Assembly (NCBI GenBank): GCA_043777595.1
Contig: JAYWHT010000089.1
Coordinates: forward strand, 1-64,000
DNA length: 64,000 bases
Direction: 5' to 3'
From: JAYVJH01 sp043777595
GTDB taxonomy: Bacteria; Bacteroidota; Bacteroidia; Cytophagales; Spirosomataceae
Both the position numbers and the translations under genes were made by a program. The notes beneath the pieces are model-generated. The model searched no databases. It saw only the letters and a program-made list of their open reading frames with translations, and was not told the DNA's origin. Positions 8,344-15,787 of this stretch are shown piece by piece; position 1 is the stretch's first letter; each line of letters opens with the position of its first letter.

Positions 8344-9004
8344 ATGGCAAAAGTAAAAATAAATAAATTGACTTATTAGAGCCAATTCTTGTAACAAAAC
8401 TCGGTTTAGAGCGTGTTTATCAAGACACACCACTGTTGAAAAGCTGGCTTTCAGTAACGGGCGAACTAAAAGGCTTTGACTTAGAACTTCTAACCGAAAG
8501 CCTGTCTAAACTAATAGAAAACGCCGACTCTTGGAATGAAGAGGAGTTGAAAATGAATTTTATTAGCTTTATAATATTTTTGGCTCGCTACGATAAGCCT
8601 ATTCGCACTTATTATGACCGAGAAATGAGTGCCGAAATTGGAGAATTTACTCTGCTTTGCAAGGCCGATATGCTGTTGTCGTCGGGTGTTGGCGAACTCA
8701 TACAAACGCCCTATTTCTTCTTGCATGAGCAGACCGCCGCCCGATACAAACGTGAAAAAAAATACTTAGGCGACCCAATCGGCCAGATGCTGGGCGGTAT
8801 GTGTTGATAAGTCAAGCCAAAAACAACAACGGTAAGCCCATGTATGGCTGCTATGTGCAGGGGCGGTTTTGGTTTTTTGCTATTTTGGAGGGTAGCCAGT
8901 ATGTTATTAGTCGCTCTTTTGATTCCTCTGACCCAGTTGTAGCCCAACAAATTATTATGATTTTGAGACGTATGAAAGAGATTATTCATACGGAGTTGAT
9001 GTAA
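8344..9004 (+). pseudogene. Frameshifted paralogue of the PD-(D/E)XK-like protein at 29196-29846
   Basis: Three frames must be joined to recover one protein. MAKVKINKLTY from ATG 8344 stops at TAG 8377. The frame then shifts to 'EPILVTKLGLERVYQDTPLLKSWLSVTGEL...DPIGQMLGGM'. It shifts again near 8800 to 'LISQAKNNNGKPMYGCYVQGRFWFF...ILRRMKEIIHTELM'. The reconstructed product aligns along its length with the intact 216-residue gene at 29196-29846: 'NEEELKM.FI', 'F.VFYDR', 'ADM', 'PYFFLHE', 'DP.GQ.L', 'YGCYV.GR.WFF' and 'ILRR.K'. Two frameshifts make it non-functional unless they are sequencing errors. A TATCTTTG -7-like box lies at 8310-8317. Confidence 0.8.
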
Positions 9005-9014
9005 ATTAAAAATA

Positions 9015-9048
9015 TTTTTGCAACTATAAATATATATAATTATCTTTG
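9015..9048 (+). promoter_or_regulatory. Bacteroidota-type promoter for the leucine-rich-repeat gene
   Basis: The -33 element TTTTTG ends at 9020 and the -7 element TATCTTTG is at 9041-9048, with a 20-bp spacer. This matches the primary sigma consensus of the phylum (TTTG ... TAnnTTTG). It lies 25 bp before the ATG at 9073. Confidence 0.65.
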
Positions 9049-9072
9049 ATATAAATTTAAACTATCAAAGAA

Positions 9073-10596
9073 ATGAAAGTTCAACTTATTGCCGCTTTAT
9101 TTTGCCTCGTTGCGCTACAAAGTTACGCTCAGATTCAGATTTTAAGCGAAAAAGAACTGAATGAAAAAGGCTTAACGGTTGCAGAATTAGAAAAAAAATA
9201 TGGCTCACATACCGACCAACAAAAAACAAAAAGCCGAGGTACTTTTGAGGTCTGGGACAAAATCGGTAATCTATCGGTTCAGATGTTTGGCGTTGAGCCA
9301 GAAGGATTGGGTATGGTGGCTTATTATTTTGTGAACGCCTCTGGTAAATTTGACTACGTGGTTTATGCTATCCAAGAAGAAGACGAAGGTAAGATTTCTC
9401 AGGCCAAAATAAGTCGATTCAAAAATGCCATCGATTCGCTCTTGGGGAATTATGAGTGGCCTGAATTTTCAAATCAGCCAGCGATGTTTTCAGATTACTT
9501 TCGGTTTGGTTGGCGCAAAATTCACTCTGGCGACAGTACTGTTTATCTCCTCCAGCAAGCCCTACAAACACAGCGGCCAGACACTGTCAAATACTTAAAT
9601 TTCAATCAATTACAACTAAAATCAGTCCCCGAAGTTGTGTATCGTTTTCAAAACTTAGAACGATTGGATTTGAGCCAAAACGAATTGACTGTTTTTGAGT
9701 TTGAGTTTTCAAAATTTAGTAGTCTCAAATTCTTGAATTTATCACACAATAAACTCACACAATTTTATCTTCCAGAGGCCAATCAAATCCTTAAAGAGAT
9801 TGATTTGAGCGATAATTTACTTCATCATACGGGTTTTAATGTTGGCTTGTTACCCAAACTCGAAATCGTAAATTTGTCTCATAATAATTTGAGAGATAGC
9901 ACTATACTTTTTAGTGAGGGGCAGCATTTGAAGGTACTAAATTTACAACACAACAAACTGACGACTGTACCAATGTATGTAACGGCCAACAAAAAATTAG
10001 AAAGTTTGTGGCTCGGAGGTAATAATCTGACAAATCTGTCGGATAAAGATTTTGCTCGATTAAAGTATCTCAAAGACCTTAATTTGTACCAGTGCGGCCT
10101 AACGTCTGTACCAAAAGGCATCGGGAGGCTCAAGCGTTTGGAGGTGCTGGATTTGTACTATAACAAACTAACGACCCTGCCGAGGGCGGTACGGAGGCTC
10201 AAGAAATTAAATCAGTTGGCAATAGCTTTTAACGAAATAAAAGAATTGCCAGCAAAACTAAATCGTAATAAAAACTTACAGACTATCTATGCCCATCATA
10301 ACCGAATTTCGCAGCTACCAGACCGAATTGTTAAACTCAAAAAACTCACACTACTCGACATCAACCACAATTGGTTTAGTGTTTTTCCAGAAATTGTAAC
10401 TAAAATAACGACTTTACAAGAATTAGATTTGAGTTACAATAACCTGACTGAACTATCGCCTAATTTGTTGTTAATGAAGCAATTACATAAAATATTTATA
10501 AGCCAAAATCCAGTCTCAACCGACAAAAAGCTACTGTCTAACTACAAACCAATGTTGGGACAAATGGAAAGCGATAGCGTTGGGGTTTATTATTAG
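9073..10596 (+). CDS. Secreted leucine-rich-repeat protein
   Basis: 507 residues with a Sec signal peptide (MKVQLIAALFCLVALQSYAQ, cleaved near residue 20) and a unique N-terminal domain of about 150 residues. About a dozen LRR units of 22-25 residues then follow, with the pattern LxxLxLxxNxLxxLP, for example 'LEVLDLYYNKLTTLPRAVRRL' and 'LQELDLSYNNLTELSPNLL'. The repeats run almost to the C-terminus, and there is no type IX sorting domain. LRR solenoids bind proteins or glycans; the ligand is unknown. A strong promoter lies just upstream, and the gene converges with the GH5 gene only 2 bp away. Confidence 0.9.
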   Translation: MKVQLIAALFCLVALQSYAQIQILSEKELNEKGLTVAELEKKYGSHTDQQKTKSRGTFEVWDKIGNLSVQMFGVEPEGLGMVAYYFVNASGKFDYVVYAIQEEDEGKISQAKISRFKNAIDSLLGNYEWPEFSNQPAMFSDYFRFGWRKIHSGDSTVYLLQQALQTQRPDTVKYLNFNQLQLKSVPEVVYRFQNLERLDLSQNELTVFEFEFSKFSSLKFLNLSHNKLTQFYLPEANQILKEIDLSDNLLHHTGFNVGLLPKLEIVNLSHNNLRDSTILFSEGQHLKVLNLQHNKLTTVPMYVTANKKLESLWLGGNNLTNLSDKDFARLKYLKDLNLYQCGLTSVPKGIGRLKRLEVLDLYYNKLTTLPRAVRRLKKLNQLAIAFNEIKELPAKLNRNKNLQTIYAHHNRISQLPDRIVKLKKLTLLDINHNWFSVFPEIVTKITTLQELDLSYNNLTELSPNLLLMKQLHKIFISQNPVSTDKKLLSNYKPMLGQMESDSVGVYY

Positions 10597-10598
10597 TG

Positions 10599-12041
10599 CT
10601 ACAATTTTATTACTTTTCTAAAACCGATCACTTTGTTTTGTTTGTCTAAGGCTTTCAGAATATACAGGCCGTTGGGTAGTTCGCTAATTGATACTTGGCT
10701 ACCGATATGCTTTTTTGAGAGTAAGAGTTTGCCTGTCAGGTCAATGATTTCGATGCTGTCTATTTCTAACTCTGATTGCATCGTAAATGTTTCTATAATT
10801 GGATTGGGCGTTACCAACAATCCCCAACTAATAGCGGTTTCGATGCCCAATATTTCTTTACGAAGCGCATAAAGACTCATGGCCTCTTTGGCGCAGTCGG
10901 ATAGGGTAGAGGTAGAGCCACGTTTGAACAAGTTAAAACCGCCGTCCCATTCCCAAAACGCACAGGGTATTTCCAACATTCCCAAAGTAGAAAACATGGC
11001 AAAAGCATGATTACATCGGCTCACTTCGTCGGCAAACTCGCTATATGACCCAAATTCACCACAAAATACGGGTACGTTGTTTCGTACTCCCCAGTTTTTG
11101 GCTTTGGTCAGTTGTTTGGTTATTGCTTCTTTTGTGCCTTCATTTTTATAATTATTGACTGCGCCCTCAATCCACGTACCTTTTATCGAGGCAGGAATAG
11201 GTGGAGTTGAGCCGTTGTAAGGAAAAAATACGCTTTTTAAGTCGGTCATACCTGCCCACGATGCGCCCTGGTGTGTAAAGACAAATGGGTCGTAGCTATG
11301 AAAAGTATAGATAACGTTAGGGTCGGCATAGGGCTGCGAATTGTTTAGGGCGTCAATACCGTTCCAGTCTTGTGCGCCAACTATGAGCGTATGGTCTGGG
11401 CAGGTCTGTCGAATGGTTCTTATCAGTGCCTTGGCGGTGGTTTCCCAAGCTGTGGCACTTATGTCGTGCGGCTCGTTCCATAGTTCCAAAAGTACACGAT
11501 CGGGGTCGGTGTTTTTGTATCGATTGGCAATTTCTGACCATAGCCAGTTTACTCTTTTCAGACTGGCTGCCGTTGGAAACGCCTTAACGTCCATTTCGGG
11601 GTGATGAAGGTCGATGATGGCTCTCATGTTGTTGGCTAATGTCCACTTAACGAGTGAGTCAAGCGCAGCAAAGTTTTGAGGAAAATCCCATTGATATGGC
11701 TCGTTGAGGGTTGCCCAAGCACTAAAACAAACGGGTATTCTGACTGTTTTGATGCCCTGAGTGGCCATGTCTGCCAGCATTTGCTTGCGTTTGGCGACAT
11801 CGACCATTTTGACATGGTCGCCATAATGGCGTGCAGGTGTTCCATTCCAGTAGTTTTCGAGATACGATAGATTTGCCCCCAAACCCATCGTAGCCGCTCT
11901 GCTTTTGGCAGTTTGGGCCTTGGTTTGGATTGAAAAACAAAGAAAAAAATTGAACAGAAAAATGATAAACAGTAAAACAGATGAATGTAAAAGTTTGGTT
12001 TGCTGTTTATTCAAGTAATTTTGTATTTTATGTGTTTTCAT
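10599..12041 (-). CDS. Secreted glycoside hydrolase family 5 (cellulase-like) with type IX sorting domain
   Basis: 480 residues. An N-terminal hydrophobic signal ('LLHSSVLLFIIFLFNFFLCF') is followed by a GH5 TIM barrel. 'TVRIPVCFSAW', 'AIIDLHH' and 'VLLELWNEPHD' mark the barrel; the last carries the acid/base Glu. The nucleophile is in 'VPVFCGEFGSYS', and 'FWEWDGGFNLF' lines the cleft. The last 75 residues ('VTPNPIIETF...IIDLTGKLLLS...VSISELPNGLYILKA') form a T9SS type A sorting domain, so the enzyme should be exported by the type IX system and held at or released from the cell surface. The substrate is probably a beta-glucan or beta-mannan; the exact one cannot be told. Confidence 0.92.
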   Translation of the reverse strand: MKTHKIQNYLNKQQTKLLHSSVLLFIIFLFNFFLCFSIQTKAQTAKSRAATMGLGANLSYLENYWNGTPARHYGDHVKMVDVAKRKQMLADMATQGIKTVRIPVCFSAWATLNEPYQWDFPQNFAALDSLVKWTLANNMRAIIDLHHPEMDVKAFPTAASLKRVNWLWSEIANRYKNTDPDRVLLELWNEPHDISATAWETTAKALIRTIRQTCPDHTLIVGAQDWNGIDALNNSQPYADPNVIYTFHSYDPFVFTHQGASWAGMTDLKSVFFPYNGSTPPIPASIKGTWIEGAVNNYKNEGTKEAITKQLTKAKNWGVRNNVPVFCGEFGSYSEFADEVSRCNHAFAMFSTLGMLEIPCAFWEWDGGFNLFKRGSTSTLSDCAKEAMSLYALRKEILGIETAISWGLLVTPNPIIETFTMQSELEIDSIEIIDLTGKLLLSKKHIGSQVSISELPNGLYILKALDKQNKVIGFRKVIKL

Positions 12042-12134
12042 GGAACTTAACTGTTGGTGCTTGTGGTTGTCTTGACACGTTATAAAGCAATAACCAATTT
12101 GAATTTACTGAAAATTAAATTCATAACTCTATTT

Positions 12135-12505
12135 GGGGGCGACTGGTATTGACAGCTTGTTGACGTGTTGTGTATAAGCATATCGGGACGTGAACGGGAG
12201 TCCTGTTAAAAACAAGTTTAAAATTTAGCTGGCGAAAATAGCTATGCTATGGCTGCTTAATCCGGAGGATTAACCAATAGCCATCGTTCCTCCCGTCTTC
12301 GTCTCGCCGATGGGGTCAAGGAGCGTCGAACTGCAAGACTGGTTGGGTCAGATGATGCTAAGAACCAACGAGACAACAGTATCTAAGGTATCGGATTACG
12401 TCTGTTTTGAACTTGTCCGATACTCGAAAATTAAATCAAAACTAAGTATGTAGAAGGCACAGTACGCCCTGGTTCTGGACGCGGGTTCGAGTCCCGCCGC
12501 TTCCA
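12135..12505 (+). ncRNA. ssrA: Transfer-messenger RNA (tmRNA)
   Basis: The 5' end GGGGGCGACTGGTATTGACAG and the 3' T-arm GGTTCGAGTCCCGCCGCTTCCA are diagnostic. The acceptor stem pairs GGGGGCG (12135-12141) with CGCTTCC (12498-12504), including G-U pairs. The discriminator A is at 12505, and CCA is not encoded. The tag frame at 12228-12260 reads (A)GENSYAMAA then TAA, close to the Bacteroidota tag GENNYALAA. The molecule rescues stalled ribosomes with SmpB. A strong terminator follows at once. Confidence 0.96.
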
Positions 12506-12513
12506 CGGTTATC

Positions 12514-12550
12514 AAAACTCTCCTCAATATTTGGGGAGAGTTTTTTGTTT
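12514..12550 (+). terminator. Rho-independent terminator of ssrA
   Basis: The stem AAAACTCTCC (12514-12523) pairs with GGAGAGTTTT (12535-12544) across an 11-nt loop, and the T tract TTTTTTGTTT follows. Confidence 0.9.
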
Positions 12551-12589
12551 GTATTGTTTCTATTTTTTTTTGTAAAAAAAGTGTGTAAT

Positions 12590-12838
12590 ATGTCAATCAG
12601 AACTCAAATATCGATCAGTGTAACTCGAAGTGATGCCAAAAAATTAAAAGCACTGCTCAAAGAGCCATTATTTACAGAATCGCCAATGGTTGAAACTAAA
12701 AATAGTTCCAAAGTTATTAAGGGAACGGGTACTACCGAAAGTGTACGAAAATTGAGCGGTTCATGGAGTGAAAATAAAGAGCGGCTTACTGCAAACGAAA
12801 TTCGTAAACAAGCATGGCAACCTAAATGTAACATCTAA
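12590..12838 (+). CDS. Small protein, possible orphan antitoxin
   Basis: 82 residues from ATG 12590. The reading frame is open further upstream to a TTG in the ssrA terminator, which is not a credible start. The C-terminal segment 'SGSWSENKERLTANEIRKQAWQ' resembles the tail of small type II antitoxins ('...DEIRKKAWE'), while the N-terminus ('IRTQISISVTRSDAKKLKALLKE') could be a swapped-hairpin or ribbon-helix fold. No toxin gene follows; the next gene is on the opposite strand 5 bp away. Function is tentative. Confidence 0.5.
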   Translation: MSIRTQISISVTRSDAKKLKALLKEPLFTESPMVETKNSSKVIKGTGTTESVRKLSGSWSENKERLTANEIRKQAWQPKCNI

Positions 12839-12842
12839 TCCA

Positions 12843-14375
12843 CTACCACTCCAACTGCCCAGCAGCAAAGAGTAATATTGCTTTTGCTTTCTCGTATTTG
12901 GCCTTTAAGTTTTCGAGTTTGGTTTGTAGTTCGTTGAGTTTAGACTCTCGCTGATTGACCAAAAATAACTGACTTTCGCCTACCGCAAACCGCTTTTCTT
13001 CGGCTCTGAGTACCAATCGTTGATTTCTGATTGCATTTTCTTGGTCAATAATCTGCCTTTCATAAGCTCTCACCTCGTTGTAGGCGTTGGCTATGTCGTT
13101 GTTTATTTCTCGTCTTAGTTGTTGTTGTTCAAGTACAAGAGTTTGCTGTTTGATGCGTATTTGCTGTAATTTTCCTCGTTCTTTTCTCAAAAAAATCGGA
13201 AAAATTAAATCTATATTTAGTTTATAATCACCTCTAAAAGCCCCAGCGTTGTTGTCGGCTCGGGTTATCCAGCGGTGTACATAGTTCAAGGACGTTGCAC
13301 CGACATCAAGCCGAGGTTTGAGGGCTTCTTTACCAAGCCGTTCATCAATGCGTAGTTGTTGATTTTTAAATTCTAATTTCAATAAATCTGGATGATTTTG
13401 CCGTGCTTTTGCCATCAGCTCTTCGAGTGTGGCTTCGTCTATGCGGATTTGCGGGGTTAGTGTTGGCTGGGTGTTAGCGGGTAGTTCCAGAGGCTGGTCT
13501 CGGTCGTTCCAAAGGTAATTTGAGAGTACGAGGCGGGCATTTTGGGCTTCGACGGCAGCTTGTTCTAACATCACACGGCGGTCTAAGAGCGTAACCTGTG
13601 CGTCGGCGGTGTCGATAGCTGGCAGGTCGCCAAACTTAGCTCTTTTTTGGACTAATTTGTACCGAGCACCAGCTAAGTTATAAAAATCTATGGCCAGTGT
13701 CTGGTTTCTGTAAGCAGCGTACCAAGTCCAGTAGTCTTTGGCAGCCGACAATATGAGTTTATTCAAAATCTTAACTCGCTCATTATCGTTTGATTTCTGA
13801 AATATTTGTGCGTTTTTTAGTGCAGCTCTACGGGCATCTATCAATAAGCCTTGCCCCAAAGGCACACTAAACCCCAGATAAGAAAGACCGTCTAACTCGG
13901 TTTTGATATCGGTTCCTAAAACCAATCCAACGTTACGCTCAAAGCCTGCTTTGAGGTCAATGCCCGCTAAGTATAAGGGGACTTTTAGCTGGTTATTCCA
14001 AAAATTAAAATACTCTTTGCCATCAAACACTTTTCTGTCAAAACCTACTTCGAGCTTGGGGTCAAAACCACCTCGTGCTATCAGCAGTTCGGCTTGTGCC
14101 TCTTTTGAAAGCAGCCCCGACTGCCGAGCCACTGGGTGGTTTTTGAGAATCAGGTCGTGCAAATCACGGTAGCTAAAAGTACTGTCTTGGGCAAAAGATT
14201 GAGATGAGAACAAAAATAGAAATAGTAAAAAAAATCCGTGATTATTCGTACAATCAGCGTTATCAGTGTGCCATAAACGTAAACAATAGAACACAGACGA
14301 CGCTGATTTATGCAGATTCACACAGATTTTTTGGATATACCAATTTTGGATAACTAATTTCCAGTAACCTCTCAT
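12843..14375 (-). CDS. TolC-family outer membrane efflux protein
   Basis: 510 residues as an open frame. After the hydrophobic signal 'GFFLLFLFLFSSQSFAQ' comes a two-repeat OEP fold rich in long alpha-helical hairpins ('ARYKLVQKRAKFGDLPAIDTADAQVTLLDRRVMLEQAAVEAQNARL', given in parts: 'KRAKFGDLPAIDTADAQ', 'LLDRRVMLEQAAVEAQ'). It forms the outer-membrane tunnel for the HlyD/ABC genes directly upstream, whose stop overlaps this ATG (14372-14375). About 33 residues before the signal core are encoded by a palindromic repeat (14231-14330), so the predicted N-terminus is abnormally long. The true start could be the GTG within the repeat. Confidence 0.9.
   Translation of the reverse strand: MRGYWKLVIQNWYIQKICVNLHKSASSVFYCLRLWHTDNADCTNNHGFFLLFLFLFSSQSFAQDSTFSYRDLHDLILKNHPVARQSGLLSKEAQAELLIARGGFDPKLEVGFDRKVFDGKEYFNFWNNQLKVPLYLAGIDLKAGFERNVGLVLGTDIKTELDGLSYLGFSVPLGQGLLIDARRAALKNAQIFQKSNDNERVKILNKLILSAAKDYWTWYAAYRNQTLAIDFYNLAGARYKLVQKRAKFGDLPAIDTADAQVTLLDRRVMLEQAAVEAQNARLVLSNYLWNDRDQPLELPANTQPTLTPQIRIDEATLEELMAKARQNHPDLLKLEFKNQQLRIDERLGKEALKPRLDVGATSLNYVHRWITRADNNAGAFRGDYKLNIDLIFPIFLRKERGKLQQIRIKQQTLVLEQQQLRREINNDIANAYNEVRAYERQIIDQENAIRNQRLVLRAEEKRFAVGESQLFLVNQRESKLNELQTKLENLKAKYEKAKAILLFAAGQLEW
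14231..14330. repeat. 100-bp palindromic (MITE-like) element in the leader of the TolC gene
   Basis: Two arms of about 42 bp (14231-14272 and 14289-14330) are imperfect inverted copies. Both begin AAAATC(C/T)GTG at their outer ends and share AATCAGCGT toward the centre. The text 'acacagacgacgctgattt...cacagattttt' is of a type common in Bacteroidota intergenic DNA (recalled). It lies between the overlapping start codon and the signal-peptide core. Confidence 0.75.
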
Positions 14376-15715
14376 TTCTTTTCTTCAGTTTTTTCATCAA
14401 TATAATTGGGCGGAAAGGCGTTGAGTTGTCGCCATATTTCCCACCAAACGGGTACGTCTTCGAGCATAATAATTCCCTGAACGGCCGAGCCAATTCTAAT
14501 TTGTTCAGGCCAAATTTGTTCTTTTTCATCTTGTTTAATCAAAATACGGTATTGGCCATTTTTACTCGTAATGCGGTCAATAACAGCTACTTGCCCACCA
14601 AAAGTGCCGACCGATGCCCCAGGCCAGCCTGAAAACTGTAATGCAGGCCAGCCGTCGAACTCCATTCTTACAGGCCGATTTTTGGCTACCAAAGGCAAGT
14701 CCATGGCATCGATATATAGTTCTATGGCAAGTTTGGGATTGTTGGGCTGGAGCGTAATGACCGACTCGCCCTCTTTGATGGTTTCGCCTATACCCGCTTT
14801 TAGGGTCTTGACTATATAGCCGTCTTGTGGGGCGCATATCACATATTGGTTGCGCCGCAGTCGTATGTTCTCAAATTTGTTTTGAAGTTTAGATAATTCG
14901 CCTTGTCCATCTGCCAAACTCGACTGTCCCGAAGAGCGGTCAGATTCTGCCTTGGCGATGTCTTTTTGGTATTCGACCATGACCGAGCTTAGTTCTATTT
15001 TGGCATTGATTAGTTCATTTCTTGAAATCAATAATTTTTGCTCTGTCGAAATCTGTTTTTGGTTGTCTTCTTGGGCTTTTAGTCGGCGACTTTCCAAATC
15101 TGTGAGCGAAATCAACCCCTCGCCATACATTTCTTCGCCACGGCGTAGCCTGTCTATCGTTATTTGGTTGTTTTTTCGAGCAGCCGTCAAGTCGGCAGAG
15201 TCTGCCCGTACTTTCATTTGGGCTTGTTTTAGTTTGTTGCGGGTTTTTTGAAGGCTAAAATCAAGCCCTTGTCGAAGGGCAGAAATCTGACCGCCCAATG
15301 CTGTTATTTTGGCTTCATAGGCGTTGATTCCACTTTGTTTTGCCTTGATTTGCTCTTTGGTACGCGTCAAAATCTGTGGGTCAAAATAATCATCTTTTAC
15401 TTCCGAGACTATAAATAATGTATCGCCTTTTTTGACAAAATCCCCTTCGCCTACTCGCCATTCTCTAATTTGTCCAGCCACTGCGTTCTGAATATTTTGT
15501 GGCCGACTGCTGGGGTTGAGTGCAGTAACGTAGCCTTTGCCAGCGATATTTTGTTGCCATGGCAGAAACAGTACAATAATGAGCAACAGCAGCAGGCTCC
15601 GCAACGTCCAGACTACGCTCACTCTGACTGTGGGCGACTGTAAATCGGCCAGCGACTTGGTGGCAGACGAGTTTATGAGTTCGTCTCTAACTCTATTTCT
15701 TGAAATATTAAGCAT
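14372..15715 (-). CDS. HlyD-family membrane fusion protein
   Basis: 447 residues. A short cytoplasmic N-terminus is followed by one membrane helix ('SLLLLLIIVLFLPW'), then a split biotinyl-lipoyl-like domain ('GKGYVTALNPSSRPQNIQNAVAGQIREWRV...GDFVKKGDTLFIV' given in part), long coiled-coil hairpins over residues 120-290, and 'APQDGYIVKTLKAGIGETIKEGESVITLQP', which closes the lipoyl fold. It should bridge the inner-membrane ABC protein (15788-17461) and the TolC protein (12843-14375). Its stop overlaps the TolC start by 4 bp, and it starts 72 bp after the ABC gene. This is a type I secretion or efflux arrangement. Confidence 0.93.
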   Translation of the reverse strand: MLNISRNRVRDELINSSATKSLADLQSPTVRVSVVWTLRSLLLLLIIVLFLPWQQNIAGKGYVTALNPSSRPQNIQNAVAGQIREWRVGEGDFVKKGDTLFIVSEVKDDYFDPQILTRTKEQIKAKQSGINAYEAKITALGGQISALRQGLDFSLQKTRNKLKQAQMKVRADSADLTAARKNNQITIDRLRRGEEMYGEGLISLTDLESRRLKAQEDNQKQISTEQKLLISRNELINAKIELSSVMVEYQKDIAKAESDRSSGQSSLADGQGELSKLQNKFENIRLRRNQYVICAPQDGYIVKTLKAGIGETIKEGESVITLQPNNPKLAIELYIDAMDLPLVAKNRPVRMEFDGWPALQFSGWPGASVGTFGGQVAVIDRITSKNGQYRILIKQDEKEQIWPEQIRIGSAVQGIIMLEDVPVWWEIWRQLNAFPPNYIDEKTEEKK

Positions 15716-15787
15716 AACTCGTTGTAAGGCTACAAAAATTCTAATCTTTGGTTGTTTATTACAAATCGAAAACTCACTGAATACACT

